Assembly: GCA_014706295.1 (NCBI GenBank) | Contig: JACSVZ010000007.1 | Location: 54,512,975 to 54,576,974, forward strand | Length of the DNA stretch: 64,000 nucleotides | Reading direction: 5' to 3' | From: Lycocorax pyrrhopterus obiensis | Taxonomy: Eukaryota > Chordata > Aves > Passeriformes > Paradisaeidae | Shown here: piece by piece, positions 11,701-24,334 of the stretch | How the letters are laid out: every line of letters begins with the position of its first letter | How positions within the stretch are numbered: the stretch's first letter is position 1 | Notes under the pieces: model-generated | The model's database searches: none | What the model saw: the letters and a program-made list of their open reading frames with translations, nothing else | What the model was told of the DNA's origin: nothing | Program-made: the position numbers and the translations under genes

Positions 11701-12420
11701 CGCAGGGAGAAAAGAAGAGCCAAGGAAGTGATATAAAGAAAGCCTGTCAAAGCAACAAGCCAGGAAAAGCAGCTTTGCAGAAGTGCTTTGAACGGCTGCA
11801 TGTGCTGTGACAGGGGATGTATCAGAGCCAGAGAGGTTAAAGCATGTAAGATGAGAGATGATGTTGGCCTAGACATGAAGGACCATATCCTACTCTTCTC
11901 TAGTTTGCATATCCAGAAATAACCAAGCAGACAGGTTCTGACTTCCAAACATTGTGAACAGAAGTAGACACCAACAGCCTTTATCCCTGTAGACCTTCTT
12001 TCCCCCCAGCACAGAATGGTTAAAACCATTTCTCTCTCAGTGGATTGCCTCCTCTCCCTGGGTGCTGCTTAAAAATCACCCCAAAAAATTACAAACAGGT
12101 CAGCCCTTACATCTGTAGCTCGTTCTGCACAAGTCACCCTGTTGGGAAGGGAGTTTTCCTGGTGACGGCAGGAAATCCATTTAGAGTTCCCCAGCACTTG
12201 TGCTGCAGCAGCCTTTTTCCCTCCCACTGCTCCAGCACACAGAGGCACTCCCACAATGCCAGAGGCTCATCCCTCTGCAGCAGTGAGATGCAGGCAGAAG
12301 TGCAGCCAGAGGTGGGGATGCAGAGCGGGCACAGGGTGGGAGAAGGCTGAGCAGCCCCAACCCTGACTGCATTCCCCCGTGGTATGAGGCTGCTCTGGTT
12401 CCTCCAGCTGGTTGCGCTCA

Positions 12421-12471
12421 CCCATCCCCATCCCCATCCTATCCCCATCCTCATCCTATCCCCATCCCCAC
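12421..12471. repeat. (CCCCAT)n-like imperfect microsatellite
   Basis: Imperfect repeats of CCCCATC / CCTATC / CCTCATC over about 50 bases; pyrimidine-rich on the + strand. Confidence 0.9.
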
Positions 12472-15400
12472 AAAGAGCAGCTTGCAGGTGACATCTTTGA
12501 CACCTCCAGCTGTCTCTCTGCACATCGCAGCTTTTCATCTCTGGCAGCTAATAGCACAGTGCTGGGGGAAGGGAACATATGCCAAAGCAGCTCATCTAAG
12601 GTGCCTTCTTACTAATCACATTACCTGCCCCCCTAGCAAGAGAGAGGGTTTGATATATGGCCAGGGAGGTACCAGAATATCTCCCCTCTCTCCATGCTGC
12701 AGGGGATGCTTTTGCCTCTGTGGGTTGCAGGAGGCAGCTCCATGACGGGACAGGGAATGGAGCACCTCTCTTTGGAGGGATACCACAAAAAGTACAGGCT
12801 GGAGGCAGCCAGGAGCACATGTTCCTGACAGAAGTCCGTACGGGAGTGTGAGGGATGGGCAGCTTCCGTGAAGCATGACGGTGCTGGAAGGAAGGCAGAG
12901 GCTGAACTGATCTTCAGAAAGAGCCACCTTCCATCACTGCTGCCTGCAAGGCATTTGCTGCAAGTAACAACTGAATCCCAATAGCCTGGGGCAATTAGAG
13001 GGTATGAAGCACGGGCTCAGCTCAGCTGCAGGGAATCTCACTACTTCCATTCCAAAGAACACCCTTTGCAGCTCCAACAAGCTCTTAACGATGTATCCCG
13101 TTAATGGCTGATCCTACACAGTGAATGCAGGTGTCAGGGATGCGTGATTCAGACAGCAGCAGCAAGGTTTTTGCTCGTCGGAGGGGAGGAGGTGTCCTGG
13201 TACCCTGGGGAGCCCAAGGGAGGCTGAGCTGCCAGGTGACGCTGTCATCATCCCCAGGTCCTGTCTGCTCCCCACTGCTCCCTCCTGAGCTCAACTGCAT
13301 CCCATCTCAGCCATGATTTCAAATGGAGCTGGTGCCCAGGGCCTGGCTGTGGGGATGTGGCAGTGACAAGCTATTGTGCCAATGGGGGCTTGGGAGATAC
13401 TGCAGAGCACTGATGGGTTGGCCCATGAGCTTCATAACAGTGCCAAAACCCTCTTCTTGCCTTTTGCTGGCCAGCCTGATAGGAGCTGATTAACTGTGAA
13501 AGATGAACTTGTGACCCTGTCCGTCTCTCAGTGCACAGAAAAACAAGACTTCTGCATCTTTTCCTAAAATACATGGGAGTGCCAAATGTGCAGGTCAGCT
13601 TCTCCAGAGCCAGAGGTTGTGTGACTGTTGGGTCTGGTGTGTGGCTGCTGGAAGGAGCTGAGGACCAGCCTGCACAGAAGAGAGACAGGAGAGAGACAGG
13701 CTCTCCAGGTTTGCTTTCCAGCTGGGGGAATCATGACCTGCTTCTGCTCTTTTCTGATGGATGACCTTTCCATAACTCATGCTTGTGTTTGGGACTCCTG
13801 AAACCCCTGCCAACAGTGTATGCTCTCACCTTTGCACCTTTGCACCCACCTCTGGTGGGTCTGTGTCCCACCAGAGGAGTTACTACAGAAGGTTTTCCAG
13901 GGACTTGCCCCTTCCCGACTCTGCTTGCCACAATTCATTGGCCGGAGAGGAGGCACGGGCACGCACATGTTTCAGTATGCGTCTCTTTTTAATGCATTTA
14001 TTTTTAGCTTGTTTTTGTGGCCCATAGAGGATTCCACAGGAAATCCTGCAGCCATGGGATCATGAAAAGCTCAGGTTCCCGATTGTGTTACATACGTTAA
14101 CAGAGATGTGATCTATACAGGGTTTTTTAAAAAGCAGCTATAAATACTTCCTCCAGCTGCACCAATATCCCCTCGTCCCTCTTCCCTCCACGACACCTGT
14201 TGACACTCATGTACCCAGTTAAGATTAGCTGCTTCACAGGGGCCCTGACTCTGGAGCCATCCCTCCCTGGCCTGTAGCAGGAGCACCTGGCTGGCCTGTT
14301 TTGGGACACGCCTTGAGCAGTCAAAATTTGCACAACCCCAAAGGGCCGACTCCCCTGATGGGTTTGCTTGGCCCAGCAGTGGTGTGGGGCAAGAGCCACA
14401 AGACCCAGCTCATATGATGTGGTGACACTTTGCCATCTGAGCCCCAGACAGCTCCAGGCTCCTGGCCAGGCAGCCCTACCACAGTGAGGAGGTTGTCAGT
14501 TCTCAGCCCTGCTTCCTTCCCAAGCCCAGGCCGGCCAGGGAAGCAGGGGTGCTCAGTGCTGGTGTGCACACTCACACTTCATTCTGCAGCCGTAGGGTGC
14601 ACTGCCAAGTGCATCATTTCCCTCCAGGTGTGGAAGATGATGGCTTGCTCACACAACCCCTCCGGGCTCACCAGAATGAGTAACGCCTGCAGGGCTGGCC
14701 CGTGTTTGTGAAATACGGAGATGTGCATGTATGAAGCTTGAGTTCAAGGCATTCAAGTGTGTGGGAGACCTTTGGGTTCTTTTGACTAGAAGTAGAGGGG
14801 CTTTTCACCTGTGAGAGGCAGCTCTCACTCTCCTCTCTGTCTCTGAGCATTGTGGGGGAAAGGTGCTGCACAGGGTGCCCCAGACTGAGCTAGGATATGC
14901 CTGGAGGAGGCACCTGCTGGAAACGTGTCCCATCCATTACATCCATACATGCAGCCTTCAAGCTCAACCCTGAAACACTTCTCCATGGAGAAAAAAAAAC
15001 CAGCAGGGTAAGAGGGAGTTTGCCAGGGGCCAGGCCCTGCTTCCCTGCAAAGATGCCAGCCCGTGCTGGTGTCCATGGTGGGCACTACTCTGCAAAGTCC
15101 AGCTCCAAGCTGTGCCCGTTTTTTCCCTGTCCATGTCTCATCATTCCTGGCTGCTGGTGAGTCAGCCCCTGGCCCTGCTGGGTGCCAGCCATGCTCTGCT
15201 GCTCTGCAGAAATCCTCAGCCATCAGGGGAGCCCATAACAGCGGCTGCAGGCGGTGTTCCCCTTCCATGCTGGGAAGGAGCCAAGACTTTCTTAAAGGTT
15301 TGTTTATGCAGAAATTATCCAAATCATAATGAGAGACTCCTTCATTTGCCACTTTCCCCACTACACAAGAAGCTAATGCCACAACCCTGCACACTCCTCT

Positions 15401-15563
15401 GGCCCTGGATTTGCCTGAAGAGTCCATCCTGGAGCCAGAAGAGGCGTCTGATGAAACTTTAGCTGAACGTGAAACACGGAACATTGGCTGCACTGTGAGA
15501 CTTGATGTGGGAACTGGAAGATGTATTCAGTTCACAGTTAAAGCAATCAGAAATTTACCCCAT

Positions 15564-15630
15564 CACTTGGAAACTCTTCTGATCCCCACCTACACTACTT
15601 GGAAACTACCTTCTGATCCCAAACTACACC
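15564..15630. repeat. 33-bp tandem duplication
   Basis: ACTTGGAAACT...TTCTGATCCC...CTACAC occurs twice, starting at 15,564 and 15,597. Between copies there is a small indel (ACC inserted before TTCTG in the second) and a few substitutions. The direct repeat is adjacent and has only two copies. Confidence 0.85.
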
Positions 15631-18600
15631 TCTGAGTGTGCCACACTCACAGGCTGGAAGCTGGGTTGTGTACCTCTTTGCCAATGTGCAGGATGGATTG
15701 CGAGCCAAGCAAAGTCCTTCTGCCCAGGTAGACCCTGCTGAGACCCTGACGTGGGTCCTGTACAAGGGGGTTCAGATGTGTGTTGTCAGCCCTGCTATTG
15801 CTGTACTCCAGTAGACCCAGAGCTCGTACAGACGGGATGGCAGAAATCCAAGGAAAGGCTCATGACACCAGCTCAGAGGAGAGCAGAGAGTGAAAAAGGG
15901 GATTATGCGGGCTCAGCTGATGGAGAAGGCAAAGTCAGAAGCAGAAGACAGAGTGTTTAGAGGTGAATTAATTCCGTTCATGTAGATTTGAGGTTCATCT
16001 ATGGTTTGGTCATCCAAAACACTGCAAGGAAGCCCATCCCGGGGAAGATGTCACACACCATGGGACACACAAGGACTGCCCTGGTCCTCTGACTGACCAA
16101 GGCCTCCAGGATCTGGAGAAGGTCTTGCCAGAAGGATCAAACATAAGAAGCAGAGGAAAAGGAACAGCAGTATTTGCTTTCTTCTGCCCTGCTTCTCCCA
16201 GGCTGTCGCTTTAGTCAGGGCTTCTGACAACCCCTTCAGATGAAGTGTACTCCAAAAATGTATGCTGGGGTTATGTAAGACTCGGTACCTTTGGTGACTC
16301 ACACGCCTTGTCCTAACACGCCGTTCCCCACAGCCGTTGTGTAACCTCACTGGAAAAGCATGCAGTAGCCAGCCCCAGGGATGGGGAGCCGTGGCCCTAA
16401 AGATCTTCCTTCCCAAGGAAAGACAAACCCACTGAAGGACCATCCCATTCCTCTCACATATGGAGATGAAGGAGTCCTGCCGCGGTGTTAGTCTTGCAAC
16501 TCTAGGGATGGTCAGGGAAATGAAAATTGTGAAATTCATCAGACTAGAAAATTTGTGGTTGGCATCCAAACCTGTGGTTTTCCCTGTTGTGTGCTGTAGT
16601 GAAAGGTCTACTAGTACTTGTAATGAAAGGGCTCATTGGCAGGAGAGCAGGAACAGGTATATCTTCCTCACTTATCCAGGGAGCCTTCTTCCTGCAGTGA
16701 AGGAGCCTGAGTTTTCTCTTGTTTAAGCATGGAAACATCAGGATAGACTTTGCAGCCAGCAGCGGAGATACTGGCTGTTCCTCTGGCACAAAAGGAGGAT
16801 CAGGCCTTTGAGGAGCTCCTAGAACTTGCAGTGGATGTGTGGGCACAGCAAGAGGCAGTGAGGGGTGCAAGCACCCAGGAGCAGCAGCATTGGAAATGGG
16901 GACAATATTCCCAGAAGCAGGGTGGGGACAGAACAGCCCAAGGTTGTCAAGATGGATAAACCCACAGGGGCAAATTGTATGTGTTTCTGTCTCAGTGTGA
17001 GAGGCTGTGAAGGAGAGGGGCTGTGCCTGTGTACTGAGGAGCAGTCTGCCCCGGGCTCCTTGCAGACAGGTCCAGTCTGCCATGTTTTGCCTGGAACAGC
17101 ACCTCCAGTGGCACAGAGCAGAGGGCCTCACCTTCCCTCCTATTCAGAGTCTGCAGTTGCTAGAAGGACACAAGTCTCATCTAGGCAGCTGTACCTCGGC
17201 ATTTTGTGCGGCTGTTGTTTGGTTTGGTTTTTCACCCTGCCCATATTCTGTGTTTGAATGCAGGTGCCATGAATCCAGCTCAAACATCTCAGCCCCTCAA
17301 GGCAGCAGTGTTACTGTAATGTGGGTATGTTGGAGGAAGGCTGAGAACTGGCAAGTCAGCAGCAACCTCTGCTTCTCTGAACTTACACTGCCAAGGAAGT
17401 TCAGACCTCATCCTGCCTCGCACTCACATCTCTCAAAGAAATCAGAGGCAATGAACAGCATGCTGCAGGTTTGGTGCTGCCTTGTGACTTCAGAGCCAGC
17501 TCATCAGCTGGGACAAGTGAGGGTAGCTGCCCTGAGGCAGTCCAGATGAGCAGGTATTTTCCTGACATCTTGCCAGTCCTTGATTCCTGTCCAGGACTCC
17601 ACACCTGCCCCAGCCTATCTTCTGGTACAAAAGTGATGAGTTTGAATCGTGCAATGGGATTTACAGACTGGTTCATAAGCTGAACCGAAAAATAAAGTTA
17701 AAGAAACTCTTCTCGTTCAACTAAGGATCTGGTTTCCACTGTTTTGTAGCTCTGCAATAGAGTGATAACATATTAGGGTGAGTCTTGGCTTCAGGACGCC
17801 ACTTTTAGACTTGTATAAAATCACAGTAATGCAGGCATCAGACTCATTATTTATGATACAGTTATAAATTATACAATTTTGCCCCCTCAGTCCATAGCTA
17901 GAAATCACCACTTCCCACATACAGCATATGCAATGCTTTATTTTTAAAAAATAACTTCCATCTTTCTAAAGAGTAAAGGCAGAGCAAAAAGATGAATTAA
18001 TGTGACCTATTATTAAGTTATGAAATGCTTACAAGCCCACAAAACCATGCATGGATTCAGCTTCCTCAGGAAAGAGGGCGACTGCAAGGAGTTTCAGAGC
18101 CAGCACCTTGCCTGATGGAAAGCAGAAGCCACTGGCTTCAGCAGGAATGTCTGCTCCTAACTGCAGAATTGGTTCCCAGAACCGGCTCACCATGAAGCCC
18201 AGCCCTGGTGGTGTTGGAGGACACTCATGAGAAGCAAGACAATTATTTTCCCTGATTAATGAAGGCAGAATGATTCGCAAGTCATGTTCTAATGGCTACA
18301 ACCACACGGCCACCAGGAATCGAGCCTGCAGGAACACGCCCTGCCTTTGCCAGCCTCGCAGGCTGCTCAGGCACAGGATGTCTCTGCTGACTGGCAGCAC
18401 TGCCTGCTGTCACCATGGCACAGGGTTCTTCTGTAAAACCTGCTTCAGACATATTTTGTCAGGCTCTAACCACCAGGGCTGGCCTCAGATGTGCCAGCTG
18501 GCTGCCAGGCTGGGAGACCTCAGTCAAGGTAGCTCAGCAAGGATGAGGCTGAGAGATGATATCTTTTATCCTTGACCTTTTGGGAAAGCTCTGGGATGAA

Positions 18601-21600
18601 GAGGTAAAGACAAGAGATGTGGGCATCCTGGGAACAGACGGGGAAACTCTGAGATGGGGTGGGATGGCTCAGGAGGGGCAAGTTGGGATAAGGAGCTGGG
18701 GGAAAGGAAGGAGTGGACCTCAGAGGACATGGGACAGCAGGAAAGAGGAGTCCCTTCTCCCCATTAGGATGCGTCCCCTGCAATATCTGGGAAGAACCAC
18801 ATATTCCCATCTGTGTTTCTCCTCCATTGTCAGCTGAAACCTTCTGATCCTATGTCTCACATGGGCTGACGCTTTGTGGATGGCAGCCTTCCACTGGGAC
18901 AAACACATTGTTAGATCCCATCACATATCTCCCTGGTGATGTCTGTACTCTGGCTCTGCTGCTGGCCCTGTCACCCCTCAGGTGGGCCTGCTGGGGACTC
19001 CCATGTGCTTTGCTGGAACCCAGGAGCACCCCTGCAGAAGAGAGCATGTGTGCAAGTGACCTTCAGCCAGCCACTCCAGGGGTAGGAGAAACTAGCGAAG
19101 CTGCCTCTGCAGGTTTCCCATTTCACTGTTTCCTCAAGGCTCCCCACGCAGGCTCATCTCTGTGCACAAAATAGATGGTTCCTACTGGCAGAACAACACC
19201 AGAGGCACAATCCTGCTCGGAGAGATACCTGAAGCAGCCCTGTGCAAGCCTTAAAGCAGTTTAACTGCTGAGCTTAGAGGAAACCAGCCCGTTCTGTTGT
19301 GCTAATATTGCATTGATATTGTTCCTGGTAGAGGTACCCGCTGTAACCCAGCTAACCCAGCAAAGGGGATTCCTCTCCCACACACAGCTCTGCTCCCACT
19401 GCAGGTCCCATGTGCAGGGGCCTCTGGAAAGGCAGCAAGCAGTCCTGTAATTAAAGCCTGGATCCTAATGTGCAAGTACAGAGAGGCCACATGCTGGCTG
19501 ATTTTCTTTGTAGCTTGAATAGTGTTTCTTTAATGTAGGTGGGCTGTTTTTTCGGTTGGAGGGTTTTTTGTGCGTGTGAGAAACATAAATAGGCCTTCAT
19601 CTTTTATGCATTTCCCTGTGCCTTCCAGACCCAGAGCTCCTCTCCATCATTTGACATCGCTTCTAGTGTTGAAAGACGCACTTACTAGAAAAAGATACAA
19701 GGGTGTTTTCATCGCAGTACATCATATTCACATACATAAAATATTAAAAGCAATATAGATGAACCCAAAAACAACGCAGCACTTTAGAAAATAGTATTAG
19801 TCTTTTCCCTAGGTGTTAGAGAATGCGATAAATCCTACTCTGTTAGACACTGCAGCCTCCATGGACTGCCAAGGGGAGCCTGTGTCATGCTTAGAAATAC
19901 CAGGAGGGTCTGTTATGAGGGGAGCAGAAGATTCCCTGCAATATGCATGCAGACACAGAGGAATATAAATATATGCATGCGTGTGTGGATGGATGCTTAC
20001 ATAGCATTTGTCAGCACTGCCAAGGCGCGTTGGCTGTTCCTGCCCCACACCGCCGTCTCCCAAGGACAGAGTGCATGTCCCGAGTCCTCTCCCAGTCTGT
20101 GGCGGGTCTTCCCAGAGAAGACACGAGGCCCTGAAATCTATGGCACAGTGCCATGGAGAGGTGTACAGGACATGGCAGTGAACGGCAAATGCAGCCCAGT
20201 GGAAACAACACGTTTTCCTCTAATGGGCAGCCCCACTAAAGGAGCCCTTCAATGTCTTCCAAACATCCTTGCTCAACTCACTGCAGTCAGACTTTGGCCT
20301 CAGGGGAGCCCAGGTTCGGTCTCAGGTGACTACAGGTGATGCCTCTGACCTTCAGCAGTACCCCCTGGACACAAGTCCCCTTGCAGGTCACCTCCCTCAT
20401 ATAAGAAGGCAAAATGATTTTCCTCCTCTTAAAGGGTGTCCTGGAGGCTCTGCCCCACAAAAACCAACTGCAATATTCACTGAAGCTCAGTAGCATGAGG
20501 AAACAAGAACTCAAACCATCCAGGATCATACCCACTGTGGGACCTAATGTGGCCTCTGAGTTCACTCCTCTTTGTGAGAGGAGCAGATTTACTCAAAAGG
20601 AAAATTCTCCCAGGGTTAGTGCCTGAGTGTTTTTCCAGCTGCTAGCTCTCTCCTCATCCCTCAGACCCATGTGCCTTTTGAGTCTGTCAGCTCCTCATTC
20701 ATATCCACATGTGTGTTCCCTTCCTCCTCTCCCACTGGGAAGCCTCCCACAGCCCACCCAGCCCCTCCAATGTCATCCTTCACTTCCCCTCCCGGGGCAA
20801 GGCAGCAGGAACCAGCACTGCTCCCATGTCCCAGCTTACTGTGGTTAAAACCATCTCATCTACTAATGTAGATACACAGAAGTGCTTTCAGCAAAAGCTG
20901 TTTGAAAAACAGGAGCAAGCATTTACTGAACCTTCAAAAACCTGCAAACTCCTCTCCATCCTGTTATCTTCCCTTTTTTCAGTCTTCCCTCTTTTCTTTT
21001 CCTTTTTTCTCTTTCAAGTCATAGAAGTTTTATATTACTAATTATTGGTGCCTCTTTTTCATGGTATTTGATTCCATATTGCTGCTGAAAAAAAATGGTA
21101 AATATAAAAGGTTCCTAAAGCATTCAGAGTCATACACCCACATTTCTCTCCAATATTATCTTGCTTTTCAAAGTCAGACTGAAAAATCTACAATTATTGT
21201 GAAAGTTTTAAAACAAATTTAAAGGTCTGATTCTTCAAAGTTCAGGTGGTTCAGGATTCAGTAGCCACCAAAGAAAGTAAAACCAGAACCAAAAGAAAAC
21301 ATGAAAATCCTTTTACAGGCAGAAAATGTTAATGGGAGAAATGTTAAAGGTGTTAATAGTACCAATGCCACATTCAGCATCTCCTATAAATGGCGAAGGG
21401 AATGTTACTGTTGGCAACCCTAGGCAATGACAGGAAGTATTTATTAGCTCAATGGGATCCTATATTTGCAAGGGTAAATCCTGCCAGCAAGAATTATCGC
21501 TCTGTTGACAGACTAGCTAAGGGGCCAGGGAGAAGGTAGGTGGCAAAGTGGGCATTCACTGAGGGCAGGGGAGGGGTGCAGAGCCCCCAAAAAACAGAAC

Positions 21601-22849
21601 TCCCCAGGCAAGAGAGTTTCCAGGCCTACCCTCCTGCCCTGCTCAGAGCAGCTCACAGCTGTGACCGCTCTGATGGTATTTTTGTGAATGGTGAAAGGAG
21701 ACTTTGGTCCAACAAGTCATAGGAGAAGTACTGGGCTGAAAGAGAGAAGGGCAAAAGAGAATAAAAGCAATGAAAGGTGATTAATGCTATGTAGTTGTAG
21801 GTAGATGCTTGCCTGTAAATCATGTGATGGTGTGTAACATGAAAAGAAAATCAAAAGTTATTCAAAGGCAAACTCCATGACACACGGAGAAAACTCTTCA
21901 GCTGTACACCACAGGCTTGATTTTCTCCATTCAGAATACCTGCAGCATGCATGGATTTCACTGCCAACAGGGACTATTCATTTATTATGGTTATATAGTG
22001 CCAGGCACTCGAAGCAAGTCCTACAAAGCTCTGTGATTCACACAGACCACAGACATAATCCCAAAACGTTTATTATCATCAGTGAAAAAAGGCTAAGCTG
22101 TGACAGGCACTCTTGGCCAGGAAGAAGCAGAGCTGGTGCCCTGACTATTTTGGGACAAAGACATCCTGTTCCTCCAAAGCCTGAGCTGGGAGTACATCTT
22201 TCCCACTGGGAAGCACCAGCCAGGCTGGCTGCAGGGGCAGCCAGGGGGAACCTGGCCCTCTACAGCAACTTTGGATGCCTGCTCAGATAAATACAGATGC
22301 AGATGAATAAAGGACTTGAGTTTATTATTTGTGTGTGTTTGAAATTATGATAGTCTTAATTCCTGCTTTTCCTTTTGATAATATTAAAGCATTCCTTCTA
22401 ATTCCTTTTGCTCTTCTATGCATCTTGAAAACTGTCTTGTGCTTAGATGATAAAACATCCCCTCTCTCTCCAAAAGTGTTTTTATGTTCTAGTGTGATGT
22501 GAATTATAATCAGGACTGGGGCAACAGCATTAATGTGATATTTTTCCCATTCATTTTGAAGCTATTGACCTTCTACCCTTTGCAGCCATAACACTAGGTT
22601 GTGATACAGAAACTCAGGAGAGACATGCAAATAAAATATTTCTTCTTTGCTTTTGCAAATGTTGTTTATGATTATAGAGTCAATTCACTGTTCAACCCCC
22701 CCTTGTTGCAGTAGCACATATAATGTTGCTGACTTTGTCTGGGTAATTATCAAGGATGCCTTCAACGTAAGCACAGCAATACAGCTGCCTGTGACATCCA
22801 GGAACTTTTTGGGCAGTGGGGAAGCTCCAAAGGAAAGCAGATGTTGGAA

Positions 22850-24330
22850 AAGGTTTTGGAAAAGGTAGAGAGAAGGATCCAAGTAATTATAGGCCTGTCT
22901 CCTGACACGAGTCCCAGCAGTATAGTGGAATGACTCATATGGATCTAGATTAACGAAGAATTAAGGGAGGAAAATATCATTAATGCCAATCAACAGGAGT
23001 TTATGGGAAGAGACCCTTTCAAACTGACTTGTTATCTTTCACCAAGGAGATTGTAAGATTGAGAGATAAACGTAACAAAGCTGATGTAAAACACTTGGAC
23101 TTCTTTAAGGCCTTCAACTTGTTGCAGCAGGACATGGTGATTAAGAAACTGGAACAATCCAAAGCCAGCGTGACACATATAAATTGGTTGTCTAACTAAT
23201 CATGCCCGAAACACCACCATGGGGTTCCTGGAAGGGTGCTCAGGGCATTGTGAGCAGCAGGCATTGCTCCCTGGGTGCCACCCTGGGACCTTCATCTCAG
23301 TGTCCCACCCCAACCATTTATTCAGTCCTCAGTCCTTGCACCCTTTCCCTTTGCTTGCTGGCAGACCCCACTAATCAGCTGAGTTTTCTCGGAAGAGTTT
23401 ATTTTTTCCTTTCCCGCCCTGGATGGCCTGCACATTGTGTGAATTTTCAAGATGGCAATTACTTATCGACAATTTTCTAACATCAGAAAAAAGCACTATG
23501 ATCCCATAACCCTGCACAATTGGTTCTTCATCTTTACCAACTGATATTTTATCAAGAACTGTAAAAAAACAAAAGGATTGCTGATAAGGTTTGTAAATGA
23601 CACCAAGACAGAGAAAAAAGGTAGAAATTAAAGGACATCACCAGTACAAGCAAATCAGTTTGCAAAATTGCAGTCAGATGAACAATACACATTTGAATAT
23701 GACCAAAGGTAAAAATCACAGCTGTAAGAATAATAATAAAGGCTAGTTTCAATATAGGAGATACCATACGGAGGGGAAGGGTCAGAGATACTGAAAAGGG
23801 CACATGAGACACAGCTAAATGTGAGTTTCCAGAGTTCAGAGTTACAGTATCTGAGAGGGCTAAATGGGTTCTTTGGCTATGGCATCAGCAAAATAACCTA
23901 CGTCATGTCTGTATTTGGGTTTCGTGTTATTACAGCTGAAAAACCATGTTCACATCTGGTATCCACAGCACAAACCAATGGATAATGAATCAGAGGAAAC
24001 ATGCATACTACTGCTTACAAACTGGAATAGGATGCCTTTTGATAAGACCCCAAGACTTCATCTCTTCAGTCTCTTTAAGAGATGGATGTGGGCTGAGCTG
24101 GGTCCTGATTTGGAGTAAAAGTTTGATCATCCATGACACAAAAGGAGGAAAGTTCCCATAGCTGGAAGACGTCATTAGCAGGCACATCCAGAGCAGAAGT
24201 AAAGGTTTCTAAAAGTGAGGAAGAACAAACACATGGGCAGTCTTCCTAAATTGCTCACTGATTCCTTGCCTCTGGTAATATTTAAATAAAAGATACAAAC
24301 GAATTCAAACACAAGTTACTTCAGGGAAAT
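22850..24330 (+). mobile_element. Ancient CR1-like LINE remnant (ORF2 reverse transcriptase part)
   Basis: A heavily decayed non-LTR retrotransposon in + orientation. At 22,884-22,900 it reads NYRPVS, the conserved start of the CR1 RT palm region. At 23,077-23,118 it reads KADVKHLDFFKAFN, the RT box usually written YLDFSKAFD, and KKLEQ follows at about 23,140. At 23,590-23,607 FVNDTK stands where CR1 has FADDTK, so the first Asp of the catalytic pair is lost. Further matches in order are the region corresponding to ENCVQFWCPQ (about 23,935-23,970) and the HWN.LP region (about 24,230). Many stops and frameshifts interrupt it. Between 23,200 and 23,570 the sequence is not recognisably CR1 and is longer than the expected RT spacing, so something has probably been inserted or replaced there. 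It resembles the older CR1 families shared by turtles and birds. The end points are approximate. Confidence 0.75.
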
Positions 24331-24334
24331 ACAC

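Larger units (their letters stand above)
8340..22845. other. Intergenic region, no gene recognised
   Basis: The sequence is fairly GC-rich and unique, with many short open frames on both strands (mostly 60-150 codons, one of about 220 on the - strand at 14,825-15,493) that match no family I know and overlap each other on both strands. It contains the small repeats listed separately: (GA)n at 8,715, (CCCCAT)n at 12,421 and a 33-bp duplication at 15,564. No CR1 terminus, LTR pair, tRNA or conserved exon was seen. Confidence 0.55.

Noticed and set aside
14825..15493. 222-codon open frame on the - strand
   Set aside because: No recognisable protein family. Equally long frames on the opposite strand overlap it, and there is no splice or start context.
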